14,372 nt of DNA from an uncultured Clostridia bacterium (GCA_937874275.1 CALNAU010000225.1:1-14372), one strand, 5' to 3'; counted from the stretch's first letter, positions 1 through 7,760 are shown. The notes: generated by a model not told the origin, from the sequence alone. Translations and numbers: made by a program.

Positions 1-1320
1 ATATCCATGGTGCAGATACAGTTTATCGGTGATTTTGACGGCGCGGCCGGCATCGCGCAAAGACAGCAGCACCTGCTGTACCTGCTCAGTAGAAAGGCCG
101 GTCTGCATGCTGAATGCCGAGGCGGCCACGTAGTGCGGGCTGTGCTCGATCAGCAGGGCTTCGATGCGGTCCGCGTCACTGCCATCGTACATCAGCCGCA
201 GTTTTTCCAGTGCCTGCGGGCTGGATGCCTTGTGTTTGTATGGCGTCGGGTCCAGCACGATGCCGCCGCCCACTGTTTCCAGGGGGGAATAGAAGCGAAG
301 CACAAAAGGGTCACCTGCTTTGGCCGCGACCGGCTCCTCAAATCGCAGCTGTGCATATCCAGTTTGTCCGGGGAACAGTTCCTCCTGTCCGCCCAGCAGC
401 ACGGCTTTGCACAGCAGCTCGCCCGAACCATGATGAAAATGCAGCCTGCTGTTGGTGCGGATGCTGCGGTTGGCCTCCGGCAGCACCCGAATGGCCACAT
501 CCACCATGTAGCTTGCTTGCAGGCTGCCGGGTTCGGCCAACACGCTGCCGCGGGGGATTTCCTCAGTCTTTAGGCGCTGCAGGTTGACGGCCACGCGCTG
601 CCCGGCATAGGCCTGGGGCACACTCTGCGTATGCACCTGCAGGTTGCGCACCTTGGTGGGCAGTTCCTGGGGGTAGACCATGACATCCTGCCCCTCGCGC
701 AGCGTGCCCTCAATGAGCGTGCCGGTGATGACCGTACCAAAGCCCGGCATGGTAAAGACCCGATCCACCGGCAGGCGGAAGGGTTTGTCGGTATTCTTTG
801 GCGGTGTCTGGCGCACCAGGTCAACCAACTGTTCGCGGAGCGCCTCTATGCCGGCACCCGTGTGGGAGGATACCGGGATGATGGGGGCGTTGTCCAAAAA
901 GGTGCCCTTCAACTCCTCCTTCAGCTCCTCCATCATCATATCCAGCCAATCGCTTTCTACCATGTCCACCTTGGTGACGGCAATGCAGCCGCGCTTGATA
1001 CCAAGCAGCGACAGGATACCCAGGTGCTCACGGGTCTGGGGCATCACACCCTCGTCCGCAGCAACCACCAACAAAGCCAGGTCAATGCCCCCCGCACCCG
1101 AGAGCATGTTGTGGACGAACTTTTCGTGCCCCGGCACGTCGATAATTCCGGCCTGTTGCCCATCGGGCAGGGGTAGGTAGGTAAAGCCCAGGTCGATGGT
1201 GATGCCCCTGCGCTTTTCTTCCTCCAGGCGGTCGGTATCCGTACCCGTTAATGCCCGGATAAGGCATGTTTTGCCGTGATCCACATGGCCCGCAGTGCCG
1301 ATGATGACATGATGACTCAT
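1..1320 (-). CDS. selB: Selenocysteine-specific elongation factor SelB (3' end outside window)
   Basis: SelB is the EF-Tu-like GTPase that carries Sec-tRNA to the ribosome at UGA codons followed by a SECIS hairpin. Reading the minus strand from the ATG at 1320, 440 codons stay open to the window edge, so the protein is truncated by the window and not by mutation. The G domain is clear: P-loop GHVDHGKT at residues 11-18, switch I RRGITIDLGF at 37-46, DVPGH at 61-65, TKVD at 116-119 and SSHTG near 151. EF-Tu-like beta-barrel domains follow, and the visible end enters the first winged-helix segment. The family is usually a little over 600 residues, so the SECIS-binding winged helices lie outside. 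The start overlaps the selA stop in an ATGA, implying translational coupling. The G-domain motifs alone could suggest EF-Tu/IF2, but the selA partner and DLGF switch favour SelB strongly. Confidence 0.96.
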   Translation of the reverse strand, partial: MSHHVIIGTAGHVDHGKTCLIRALTGTDTDRLEEEKRRGITIDLGFTYLPLPDGQQAGIIDVPGHEKFVHNMLSGAGGIDLALLVVAADEGVMPQTREHLGILSLLGIKRGCIAVTKVDMVESDWLDMMMEELKEELKGTFLDNAPIIPVSSHTGAGIEALREQLVDLVRQTPPKNTDKPFRLPVDRVFTMPGFGTVITGTLIEGTLREGQDVMVYPQELPTKVRNLQVHTQSVPQAYAGQRVAVNLQRLKTEEIPRGSVLAEPGSLQASYMVDVAIRVLPEANRSIRTNSRLHFHHGSGELLCKAVLLGGQEELFPGQTGYAQLRFEEPVAAKAGDPFVLRFYSPLETVGGGIVLDPTPYKHKASSPQALEKLRLMYDGSDADRIEALLIEHSPHYVAASAFSMQTGLSTEQVQQVLLSLRDAGRAVKITDKLYLHHGY

Positions 1321-2720
1321 GGATGCTCCTTCTCGGTCAGGATGGTGGTGAGCGATTGCGCCAAGGGCGCTATCTCGTGCGATCGCACGGTGCGCATATC
1401 CAGCAACAGGCGGTCCTGATGGATGCGGGCAATGATGGGGGTATCCTGGTTGATTAAGCGCAAATACAGTGTGTTGAGCGGCATGTCTGTCGGTGCTACT
1501 GATACCGCCATGGAGGGCAGCATCTCGCCCGGGGCGGATCCGCCGCCCACCTGGGCCTGGCAGGGCACAACATCACATACTGCGCGTATGGAGGAGGGGA
1601 GCAGCCCCAGCAAGGCTTCCGCCCTTTGTGCCAGGTAACCTTCTGTCTGCTGCAACATGCCGTACAACGGGATGCGTTTGGCGGCCAGGGCATCGTCCCG
1701 ATAAAGCCTGAGCGTGGCCTCCAGAGCGGCCAATGTCATCTTATCCGCGCGCAGGGCGCGCATCAGGGGATGCTTCTTCATGGCGGCGATGTATTTCGCC
1801 TTGCCAAGGACAATGCCGGCTTGCGGACCGCCCAACAGCTTATCGCCGGAAAAACAGACCACATCGGCACCCTGCGCCAGGCTGTCACGGACGCTCGGTT
1901 CATCCCTCAGCCCATAGGGGGCCAGCGGCAGCAACGCACCACTGCCCAAATCGTAAATCATGGGAAGATTGCGTTGATGGGCCAATTCGGACAGCGCTGA
2001 TACGCTGACGGACTCGGTGAAGCCTACAATCTGGTAGTTGCTGCAATGCACCTTCATCAGCGCCGCGGTCTGCTCGCCGATAGCGCGCTCATAGTCAGAC
2101 AGCCTGGTCTTGTTGGTTGTGCCGACCTCCACCAGTGTGCAGCCGCTTTGCGCCATCACATCCGGCACACGAAAAGAGCCGCCAATTTCCACCAGTTCCC
2201 CACGGGAGACAACGACCACCTGCCCCTTGGCAATCGCCGACAGCACCAGCAGCATGGCGGCCGCATTATTATTGACCACCAGCGCGTCCTCGGCCCCGGT
2301 GATATCGCGCAGCACTCGTTGGATGGGGCCCAGGCGGTCGCCCCGGCTGCCAGTCGCACAGTCAAACTCCAGGTTGGTGTAGTGCAGGGCAGCCTGTTTG
2401 GCGGCCTCCGCCGCGCATTCGGCCATGGGCGCGCGGCCCAGGTTGGTATGCAGCAGCACCCCTGTGGCGTTGATGACGGGGCGGTGGCTCATTTGTTGCC
2501 CTTGTTGAAGCAGCGCCTGCGCATCGTTGATGATGCGTTCCGCGTCGGGCTGTATATGCTGCCCCGCCAATATCTGACTGCGCAGGGCATCCGCGGCGAC
2601 GCGCAGGGCTTCGGCGGCCATTGTGGGGGAATAGGCGCCGGCGAGCCGCTGTGCCGCAGGCATATCCAGCAGTTGGCCAATGCTGGGGATGGCGCGTAAT
2701 GTTGACGATGATTGCTCCAT
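1317..2720 (-). CDS. selA: L-seryl-tRNA(Sec) selenium transferase SelA
   Basis: SelA is the PLP enzyme that converts Ser-tRNA(Sec) to Sec-tRNA(Sec) using selenophosphate. The 467-residue product matches the usual length of about 460. The family motif INATGVLLHTNLGR lies at residues 83-96, and the PLP lysine is K294 in the SGDKLLGGPQ motif. The ATG at 2720 is preceded by AGGTGAGGAG at a suitable distance. The stop codon is UGA and overlaps the selB ATG by four bases (ATGA), so selA and selB form one transcription unit. It diverges from selD across a 153-bp spacer with promoter signals in both directions. Although the stop is UGA in a Sec-decoding organism, I see no reason to extend the protein, since its length is already standard. 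Confidence 0.97.
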   Translation of the reverse strand: MEQSSSTLRAIPSIGQLLDMPAAQRLAGAYSPTMAAEALRVAADALRSQILAGQHIQPDAERIINDAQALLQQGQQMSHRPVINATGVLLHTNLGRAPMAECAAEAAKQAALHYTNLEFDCATGSRGDRLGPIQRVLRDITGAEDALVVNNNAAAMLLVLSAIAKGQVVVVSRGELVEIGGSFRVPDVMAQSGCTLVEVGTTNKTRLSDYERAIGEQTAALMKVHCSNYQIVGFTESVSVSALSELAHQRNLPMIYDLGSGALLPLAPYGLRDEPSVRDSLAQGADVVCFSGDKLLGGPQAGIVLGKAKYIAAMKKHPLMRALRADKMTLAALEATLRLYRDDALAAKRIPLYGMLQQTEGYLAQRAEALLGLLPSSIRAVCDVVPCQAQVGGGSAPGEMLPSMAVSVAPTDMPLNTLYLRLINQDTPIIARIHQDRLLLDMRTVRSHEIAPLAQSLTTILTEKEHP

Positions 2721-2754
2721 GTCCGTCTCCTCACCTGTTGTGATGGTTGTGCAT

Positions 2755-2783
2755 ATTGTACCATAGCGGCACCGCGCCTGCCA
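2755..2783 (-). promoter_or_regulatory. Candidate selA-selB promoter (extended -10)
   Basis: On the minus strand an extended -10, TGG-TACAAT (2763-2755), lies 34 bp upstream of the selA start codon, predicting a short leader from about 2748. The -35 position (2783-2778, TGGCAG) is a poor match to consensus, consistent with an extended -10 promoter or one that needs an activator. A GCGGTGC element begins 15 bp upstream of the -10. Confidence 0.55.
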
Positions 2784-2801
2784 TCCTTGAAGTAGCGGTG
2801 C
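2769..2801. repeat. Inverted repeat GCACCGC-N19-GCGGTGC between the selA and selD promoters
   Basis: The 7-bp arms lie at 2769-2775 and 2795-2801. Read in the direction of each promoter, each arm is GCGGTGC followed by exactly eight bases and then the -10 hexamer: TACAAT for selA and TATGAT for selD. This mirrored placement suggests a shared protein-binding site acting on both promoters. No regulator is encoded nearby, and the function is inferred only from geometry. Confidence 0.45.
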
Positions 2802-2815
2802 AAATTGTGTATGAT
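2787..2815 (+). promoter_or_regulatory. Candidate selD promoter
   Basis: A sigma-A-type promoter with -35 TTGAAG (2787-2792), a 17-bp spacer and -10 TATGAT (2810-2815) reads toward selD. Transcription would start near 2822, giving a leader of about 50 nt to the preferred ATG at 2874. The -35 and next two bases (TTGAAGTA) are identical to those of the grd operon promoter at 12138-12131. Confidence 0.7.
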
Positions 2816-2873
2816 GCCAAGGTAACTAAGGAACGAAAGCATGAACCGCGCCATAGAGGGGAGGGATGGGGGA

Positions 2874-3935
2874 ATGACGGACCGTGAACGCATCAGGCTC
2901 ACCGAGATGACCAGCTGCGGCGGGTGAGCGGCGAAAATAGGGCCGGGTGCCCTTCAATCTATCCTCAGCCTGTTGCCCAAAGGGCAGACGGATGAAAACC
3001 TGCTGGTTGGGTTCGACACGGCGGATGACGCCGCGGTGTATCGCGTCAACAGCAATACCGCCATCATCCAAACGGTCGATTTCTTTCCACCCATGGTGGA
3101 TGACCCCTATACCTTCGGACAGGTCGCCGCGGCCAATGCGCTTAGCGATATATACGCAATGGGCGGTATGCCCAAGCTGGCCCTAAACCTGCTGTGCTTC
3201 CCATCAGACAGGCTGCCGCCCGAGGCGGTAGCCGCCATATTGGCCGGGGGACAGGACAAGGTGACCGAAGCCGGGGCATTGCTCTGCGGCGGTCACACGG
3301 TGGAGGACAAGGAGCCTAAGTACGGCCTGGCAGTGACTGGGTTCGTACATCCGGATAAAGTGCTGACCAATGCCGGCGCCCAGGCCGGCGACTATTTGAT
3401 TCTCACCAAGGCGTTAGGCTCCGGCATCCTGACCACGGCGGGGCGGGCTGGCCTCGTGGACGGTGACCAGTACCGGGCACTGATTGATACCATGACCACC
3501 CTGAACGCGGCCGCGGCACAGGCCATGGATTCTTTTCCCGTGCATGCGTGCACCGACATCACGGGCTTTGGCCTCATCGGCCATGCCTCCGAAATGGCAT
3601 CGGGCAGCGGCGGCACCATCGAGCTGTGGGCATCGGAACTGCCTTTAATGCCCGGCGCGCATCAATTTGCGTCGGAGTTTATCCTGCCCGGCGGGCTGGT
3701 GCGCAACCGCACCTACATGAAGCAAAAGGCGCGTCTGGCGCCGGATGTTCCGCAGCCGCTGGCCGACATCATGTTTGACCCCCAGACGTCAGGCGGCCTG
3801 CTGATCAGCGTGCCGCAAGCCGAAGCGGATAGCCTGATGCAAGCCCTCCTGGTTCATTACCCGGATGCGAGGATGGTCGGGCGCGTGATGAACCGGGAAG
3901 ACGTAGATATCCGCGCCGTTCACACAAAATCATAG
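2874..3935 (+). CDS. selD: Selenide, water dikinase SelD (selenophosphate synthetase), selenocysteine-containing
   Basis: SelD makes selenophosphate from selenide and ATP, the Se donor for SelA. Translation from the ATG at 2874 meets an in-frame TGA at 2925-2927 within TSCGG-U-AAKIGPG. This is the position of the catalytic Cys (E. coli Cys17), followed by the catalytic Lys (here K21), so the UGA is read as Sec18. The frame then stays open to TAG at 3933-3935 with SelD motifs: DDAAVY, QTVDFFPPMVDD, AAANALSDIYAMGG, LLCGGHTVEDKEPKYGLAVTG, and TSGGLL near the C-terminus. Total length is 353 residues, normal for the family. The 2874 start has GGGGAGGG eight bases upstream. An in-frame ATG at 2841 with AAGGAA upstream is an alternative, adding 11 residues. 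A gene caller unaware of Sec would start at 2973 and lose the active site. The gene converges on grdD. Confidence 0.95.
2928..2953 (+). promoter_or_regulatory. SECIS-like hairpin of selD
   Basis: Downstream of the UGA, AGGGC (2939-2943) pairs with GCCCT (2949-2953) around a CGGGT loop (2944-2948). The loop begins 17 nt after the UGA and has G at its second position, in line with bacterial SECIS elements read by SelB. The stem is short and was found by eye, so the fold needs thermodynamic checking; the need for such an element is strongly implied by the in-frame Sec codon. Confidence 0.55.
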
Positions 3936-3950
3936 GACCTGTAACACAAA

Positions 3951-3984
3951 AACGCATCCTGTACAACGATGGACAGGATGCGTT
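3951..3984. terminator. Hairpin terminator between convergent selD and grdD
   Basis: A perfect 12-bp stem, AACGCATCCTGT (3951-3962) and ACAGGATGCGTT (3973-3984), encloses a 10-nt loop. On the minus strand it begins 13 bases after the grdD stop and is followed by a T-rich run (GTTTTTGTGTT), so it should end the grd operon. On the plus strand it lies 15 bases after the selD stop with a weaker GTTCTT tail, so it may work in both directions. Confidence 0.85.
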
Positions 3985-3997
3985 CTTGCGTACTGGT

Positions 3998-5155
3998 TTA
4001 ATTAATGTAGCCGCCCTTTCGCAGGGCATCGGCGGCTTGATGCAGCTTGGGTTCTGATACCAGCACAATGGGACCTGTACAGCCCATGCCGCTTTCGGCA
4101 TAAATGCCGTTCTTCCACAGCAGCTCTACGGCGCTTTCCAGGTCCATCACGTCGATGCCGGCAATGTCCGCCGTCACGGGCTCGCGCGCCGGTACGACAA
4201 CCGCACCTTCCTTGGCGCTGGTCTTTCGTGTTGCCTGGGTGCCTGCCAATATGTCCTTGAGCCCGGCCTTGTTGGCCAGCGCGAACTCCTGCGCCGCGAT
4301 GGCCCGGTAATCATTGCGCGCTAATGTAGCGCCAAACTGGAGGGCGCCCGCGATAACACTGGCCCCGCTGGCTCGGGATGCAATCAGCACCAGGCGGTCA
4401 TAGTCTTCGCCAATGCCCGGGCCGTATCCATAGCCCAAGGATTCGTACTGCCCGCCGCTGGCGAAGCTGGACAGCATCTTGATGACCAGGTTGCCGGTCA
4501 GGCTGTCCATCACCATCACATCCGGCGCACCGGCCAGTATGTCATTGCCGCGCATGATGCATCCGCCGTCCGCGCGGCCGGAGCAAGCCATCGTAATCGG
4601 GTAGCCGCCCGCGATTAATTTGTTGAGGGCAATCTCGGTTTGCCGGGCACCGTCGATGTTGAGGATGCCGACGGTGGGCTCCTTCACACCGCAGGCTCTG
4701 GCGGTGATGATGCCATAGATGGCACCCAACACCATGCCCTGTACCCGATCCGCCGAGGCGGTGCCGGTGGTGGTGGCCAGGTACATCTCCCGCCCGTTGG
4801 CGGGGATTACCGCGCGGCCAACGGTGGCCACGCCGATAGGGAAGGGGTAGTGCATGGTGACCGCCCCCGCGATGGTGCCATCATCCAGCAGCTTTTCCAT
4901 GGCTTGGCGAGCCTCGTCCTCATTGCTGGCCGATATGTGCGTTACGCCATCGGCTTCCAGGGAGCCGATATATACCACATCCACCCCTTGCCTGGCGGCG
5001 AGCAACGCGCCTTGCAGGGCATTTTCCTCGCCCAGCTCGCTACCAATGCCGGTCAGCGCAATCTTGGGCTGCCCGCCCAAGTGCCCGCTTTCCAACGCCT
5101 GTGCCATCTCCAGGAAGGTCTCCTGAATCATGGCCTGAACTGTATCATTTGGCAT
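3998..5155 (-). CDS. grdD: Glycine reductase complex component C, subunit alpha (GrdD)
   Basis: GrdD, with GrdC, forms component C, which takes the acetyl group from GrdA and releases acetyl phosphate by phosphorolysis. The protein is 385 residues and belongs to the PlsX-related phosphate acyltransferase-like group. In the literature Cys359 of Eubacterium acidaminophilum GrdD is the active-site thiol for acetyl phosphate formation. Here SGMGCTGP places a Cys at exactly residue 359. I chose the ATG at 5155 because GGGAGG lies just upstream and it gives the family length; an upstream in-frame start at 5212 would add 19 unrelated residues. The start lies 11 bp inside grdC, so the two are translationally coupled. 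It is the last gene of the grd operon and is followed by a hairpin terminator. Confidence 0.95.
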   Translation of the reverse strand: MPNDTVQAMIQETFLEMAQALESGHLGGQPKIALTGIGSELGEENALQGALLAARQGVDVVYIGSLEADGVTHISASNEDEARQAMEKLLDDGTIAGAVTMHYPFPIGVATVGRAVIPANGREMYLATTTGTASADRVQGMVLGAIYGIITARACGVKEPTVGILNIDGARQTEIALNKLIAGGYPITMACSGRADGGCIMRGNDILAGAPDVMVMDSLTGNLVIKMLSSFASGGQYESLGYGYGPGIGEDYDRLVLIASRASGASVIAGALQFGATLARNDYRAIAAQEFALANKAGLKDILAGTQATRKTSAKEGAVVVPAREPVTADIAGIDVMDLESAVELLWKNGIYAESGMGCTGPIVLVSEPKLHQAADALRKGGYIN

Positions 5156-6701
5156 CGTTTCCTCCCGCCTGATCGGCCAGCGAACCAGCAAAGCTGCGCA
5201 GCGCCTCGGCAATCAGCGTACGCACCTCCTGCTTGGAGATACCCTGCTGGGGTTCGGCTTTGCCGCGATTTGCGTGCAGAACAAAGGATATGCCGTCAAA
5301 AAGGTTGGTCATGCGACCCAGGAACAGGCTGCCCTTGCCGATAATCATCGCGTTTTTGATGGTGCCATCCAAAATGTCCTGCCGCGCGAAGCCCAGATAC
5401 GGAGCGCCCGATGGGATATGCCCCTGTGTGGGGGCCCAGCCCGGCATGCCATGCTGCTCAATAAAGTCGTTCAGCTGGCCGCGCTCAATCTCGCCACTCT
5501 TGACAGCCAGCGCCGCAATCATCTTGAAGTTGGCCAGCGGCACATCGCCAGCGCCCGCGGGTTTGGTGACGTCCGGGTTTTGCATCTCGGCGGCGAACTT
5601 GTCGATGTCCACAATCTTCATACCGGCCTTCTCCAGGGGGGACAGGACCAAACTGGTGATGACCGCCTGCGGGGACGAGCCTGTGCCCACCATATGGCGG
5701 CCGACCAGGCCCAGATCTATCTCCGGGTTAATGCCGTCATCCTCGCAGATAAGCGCGGCAAAACCGCCCAGCACATCCTCCAACACCGGCATGTCTTTCT
5801 TGACATGGTCCTTGCCGTTCATGCCCAGTTTGGCCGTTGAGCCGCCCGAGGTGACCACCACCTTCCTGTAGGTGCCGGCCTTGACCAATGAGGCTGCGGT
5901 GACCAATGCGTGGGCGGGTGCTGCGCAAAAGGCCCGCAGGTCGCTGCCAGTCGCGTTTTTCAGCCCGGCAATCTCGGCGGCTGCCTTGGCAAAGTTGCCG
6001 CCGCCGCGCTGGTTCATATCGCCGCAGGCTTCCTCGCTGCAGTCAATCACATAGTCGACCTCGTCCGGCTTCAGGCCGCTGTTATGGATCAGGTGCAGCA
6101 TCGACAATACGCTTGAGGCCTTGCTGACCAGGTTTTCGTGCACCACGTGGGCAGTCAGGTTGACATCCACATCGTGCGCGCGCTTGATGTAGCCCACCAG
6201 TTCTCCCTGGTGATACAGGCCTTCGGCGTGCTCGTTGTTGACAAAGTGCGCAATCTGCTCATCATCCACGCCTTCCTTCAGTCGGTCAAGAATCTCCTGG
6301 CTCATCAGGGGATGCTTGGCAAGCGCGGGCTTGGTGCGGTCGACGAAATCCTGCGAAAGAAACGCCAGGTCAAACACGTCGCAGATTTGCAGCAGCAGCA
6401 AAAACTCATCCTGCGGCATGATTTCGCCGTAGCGGGCATAGCGCTCGGCCCCGTCCAGGGGCTGAGGATACCAGGGCTGCTCGCGCTGGGCAAGCTGCTG
6501 CGGCGTGATGCGGCCGATATAGGCCTGATTGGGGGCATAGGTCAGCGCCTGATCGTAGCTGCGGATATGCTTGGGCAAAGCCTCCAGGTAGGCAGACCCC
6601 GGGTTCACCGTCCGCTCGGTGGTTTGGGTAGAACCGTTATGGAGCACCATGTCGGGGACATGCACCAATACATAGCTGGTTGCGGCCAGTACGCTGTTCA
6701 T
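5145..6701 (-). CDS. grdC: Glycine reductase complex component C, subunit beta (GrdC)
   Basis: GrdC is the FabH/thiolase-like subunit of component C, thought to accept the acetyl group from the carboxymethyl-selenoether on GrdA before GrdD makes acetyl phosphate. The 518-residue product starts with a family-typical N-terminus (SYVLVHVPDMVLHNGSTQTTER, here from residue 9; quoted motif core VLVHVPDMVLHNG). CSEEACGD is at residues 221-228, and FCAAPAHAL at 258-266 resembles the nucleophile region of beta-ketoacyl synthase III, making C259 the best thiol candidate. The ATG at 6701 has GGAGG four bases upstream; a longer reading from 6752 adds 17 residues with no family support. The UGA stop at 5145-5147 overlaps the grdD start. 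A 124-bp gap separates it from grdA, the largest within the operon. Confidence 0.94.
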   Translation of the reverse strand: MNSVLAATSYVLVHVPDMVLHNGSTQTTERTVNPGSAYLEALPKHIRSYDQALTYAPNQAYIGRITPQQLAQREQPWYPQPLDGAERYARYGEIMPQDEFLLLLQICDVFDLAFLSQDFVDRTKPALAKHPLMSQEILDRLKEGVDDEQIAHFVNNEHAEGLYHQGELVGYIKRAHDVDVNLTAHVVHENLVSKASSVLSMLHLIHNSGLKPDEVDYVIDCSEEACGDMNQRGGGNFAKAAAEIAGLKNATGSDLRAFCAAPAHALVTAASLVKAGTYRKVVVTSGGSTAKLGMNGKDHVKKDMPVLEDVLGGFAALICEDDGINPEIDLGLVGRHMVGTGSSPQAVITSLVLSPLEKAGMKIVDIDKFAAEMQNPDVTKPAGAGDVPLANFKMIAALAVKSGEIERGQLNDFIEQHGMPGWAPTQGHIPSGAPYLGFARQDILDGTIKNAMIIGKGSLFLGRMTNLFDGISFVLHANRGKAEPQQGISKQEVRTLIAEALRSFAGSLADQAGGNDAK

Positions 6702-6721
6702 AATACCTCCAATGTTTGTAG

Positions 6722-6783
6722 AAAAAGTGCGGCAGGGGAAGGGCAACGGCAAGCATAACGCGTGACGTGCACCGGCCCCTGCC
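6722..6783 (-). terminator. Possible attenuator hairpin between grdA and grdC
   Basis: On the minus strand GGCAGGGG (6783-6776) pairs with CCCCTGCC (6738-6731) across a 37-nt loop, and GCAC then TTTTT (6726-6722) follows. This looks like a weak intrinsic terminator or a processing/stability hairpin in the grdA-grdC gap. The long loop makes efficient termination doubtful, so partial read-through is the likely outcome, with more grdA than grdC/grdD mRNA. Confidence 0.4.
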
Positions 6784-6825
6784 TGTAGGGTTTCGCACTG
6801 ATGAGTCGGCCTTAGACGCCGCGAA

Positions 6826-7296
6826 TCAGTACTTGCTGTGCTCGTCTCGAATGGCGGTCATCTCGTTGACGATGTCGTCAACGTCCAACACCATTTCCAT
6901 CATGCTGATTTGCTCTTCGTAGACATCCTCAGGGATTTCGCTTTTGATTGCGTCCTCGCAAACATGGTAAACGCTCAGTCCTAACTGGACTCCGGTCAAT
7001 GGACCCGCGAACGTGGGGTCACCGGCTGTGACGGTTTCCGCCGCAAGACCTGCGGCTTCACCTTCGGCAGCACCCAGAATAACAACGATGTTTTCCGGGC
7101 CATACTTTTCAGCCAGCTCCTTTACTCGCTTCTGGTTCTCCAGATCCATTGCCCCTGCGCTCGTTCAGACGAAGCATTCCGTTGAGGAAAACACGACCTG
7201 CGCATCCATGTCCTTCAGGCACTCTTCAATGGCCGGGGCGGGGATGCCGTCTCTGTCGCCAATGATGATGAGTTTTTTATCCTTCAGCAAGCTCAT
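6826..7296 (-). CDS. grdA: Glycine reductase selenoprotein A (GrdA), Sec at residue 44
   Basis: GrdA is the small acidic selenoprotein shared by all glycine/sarcosine/betaine reductases; its selenol receives the carboxymethyl group from component B and hands the acetyl moiety to component C. The ATG at 7296 follows AAAGGAGG at ideal spacing. Codon 44 is an in-frame TGA (7165-7167) in TECFV-U-TSAGAMDLENQ, the CxxU redox motif with C41 and U44. This is the known Sec position in the family. Translation continues to TGA at 6826-6828, giving 156 residues, the usual size of about 150-160. The gene thus uses UGA twice with two meanings. A conventional caller would report two fragments, 7296-7165 and one starting at the internal Met at 7149. 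It lies after trxA, its electron donor. Confidence 0.97.
7131..7164 (-). promoter_or_regulatory. SECIS-like hairpin of grdA
   Basis: Downstream of the grdA UGA on the minus strand, TCTGG (7144-7140) pairs with CCAGA (7135-7131) around an AGAA loop (7139-7136). The loop starts 26 nt after the UGA and has G at its second position, within the range reported for bacterial SECIS elements. The stem is only 5 bp, so the assignment rests on position as well as pairing. Confidence 0.6.
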
Positions 7297-7336
7297 ACCA
7301 TTTCCTCCTTTCTTCAATAATGGTGGGGGTTTGTAT

Positions 7337-7378
7337 ATAAGCACTGCCAAACGCCACAGGCGCATAACAGCGGCTTAT
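7337..7378 (-). other. Structured spacer between trxA and grdA
   Basis: Directly after the trxA stop the minus strand can fold into an outer stem ATAAGC/GCTTAT (7378-7373 with 7342-7337), a short CTG/CAG helix and an inner CGCC-TGT-GGCG hairpin (7362-7352). No U-run follows, so it is not a standard terminator. It could be an mRNA processing or 5'-stabilising element for the grdA message. I see no convincing separate promoter for grdA. Confidence 0.35.
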
Positions 7379-7382
7379 CGCA

Positions 7383-7700
7383 TTACAGGTGCCGCTTGAT
7401 CATATTCTCGATATTTTCGTGCGTGCAATCCTCTTTGACCAGCTCTTCCACCTTCTCGCCGCCCTTGTAGATGGCCATGACGGGCAGACCCAACACCTTC
7501 TGGCCGATGGCCAGGCGGCGGGCTTTGGTGGTGTTGATGGAGGTGAACTTCATGGATTCGCCGTACTGCTCAGCCATCTTCTCCACAAAGGGGGAAAGCG
7601 CCTGGCAGGGCACGCACCCGTCGGAATAGAAGTCCACGAACACGGTACCATCTGCCTGCAGCACTTCCTGCTCAAAGTTTTCTTTTGTCAGGTCTAACAT
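7383..7700 (-). CDS. trxA: Thioredoxin (grd-associated, GCVPC active site)
   Basis: This 105-residue thioredoxin donates electrons to glycine reductase, re-reducing GrdA after each turnover. The fold is apparent from VFVDFYSDGCVPC, the conserved cis-Pro in LGLPVMAIYK and the C-terminal helix. The redox cysteines are C29 and C32 with Val-Pro between them and Gly before them (GCVPC), not the usual WCGPC. Variant CxPC motifs are, to my knowledge, typical of thioredoxins encoded with glycine reductase. The ATG at 7700 follows GGAGG. An upstream in-frame start at 7721 would add seven residues overlapping the ribosome binding site. The gene sits between trxB (60-bp gap) and grdA (86-bp gap) in the same operon. 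Confidence 0.95.
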   Translation of the reverse strand: MLDLTKENFEQEVLQADGTVFVDFYSDGCVPCQALSPFVEKMAEQYGESMKFTSINTTKARRLAIGQKVLGLPVMAIYKGGEKVEELVKEDCTHENIENMIKRHL

Positions 7701-7760
7701 ATATCCTCCGTTTCTCCCCATCCGGGGGCATGTGAGCGCTTGCGCGTCTCTGGTTGTATC

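Noticed and set aside
2973..3935. SelD starting at the internal ATG 2973 without selenocysteine
   Set aside because: It would lose the conserved N-terminal active site. The upstream frame carries TSCGG-U-AAKIGPG, which aligns with the family, so the UGA is decoded.
3998..5212. GrdD and GrdC with longer N-termini from upstream in-frame ATGs (5212 and 6752)
   Set aside because: The extra residues are not family-like, and good ribosome binding sites lie directly before the internal starts at 5155 and 6701.
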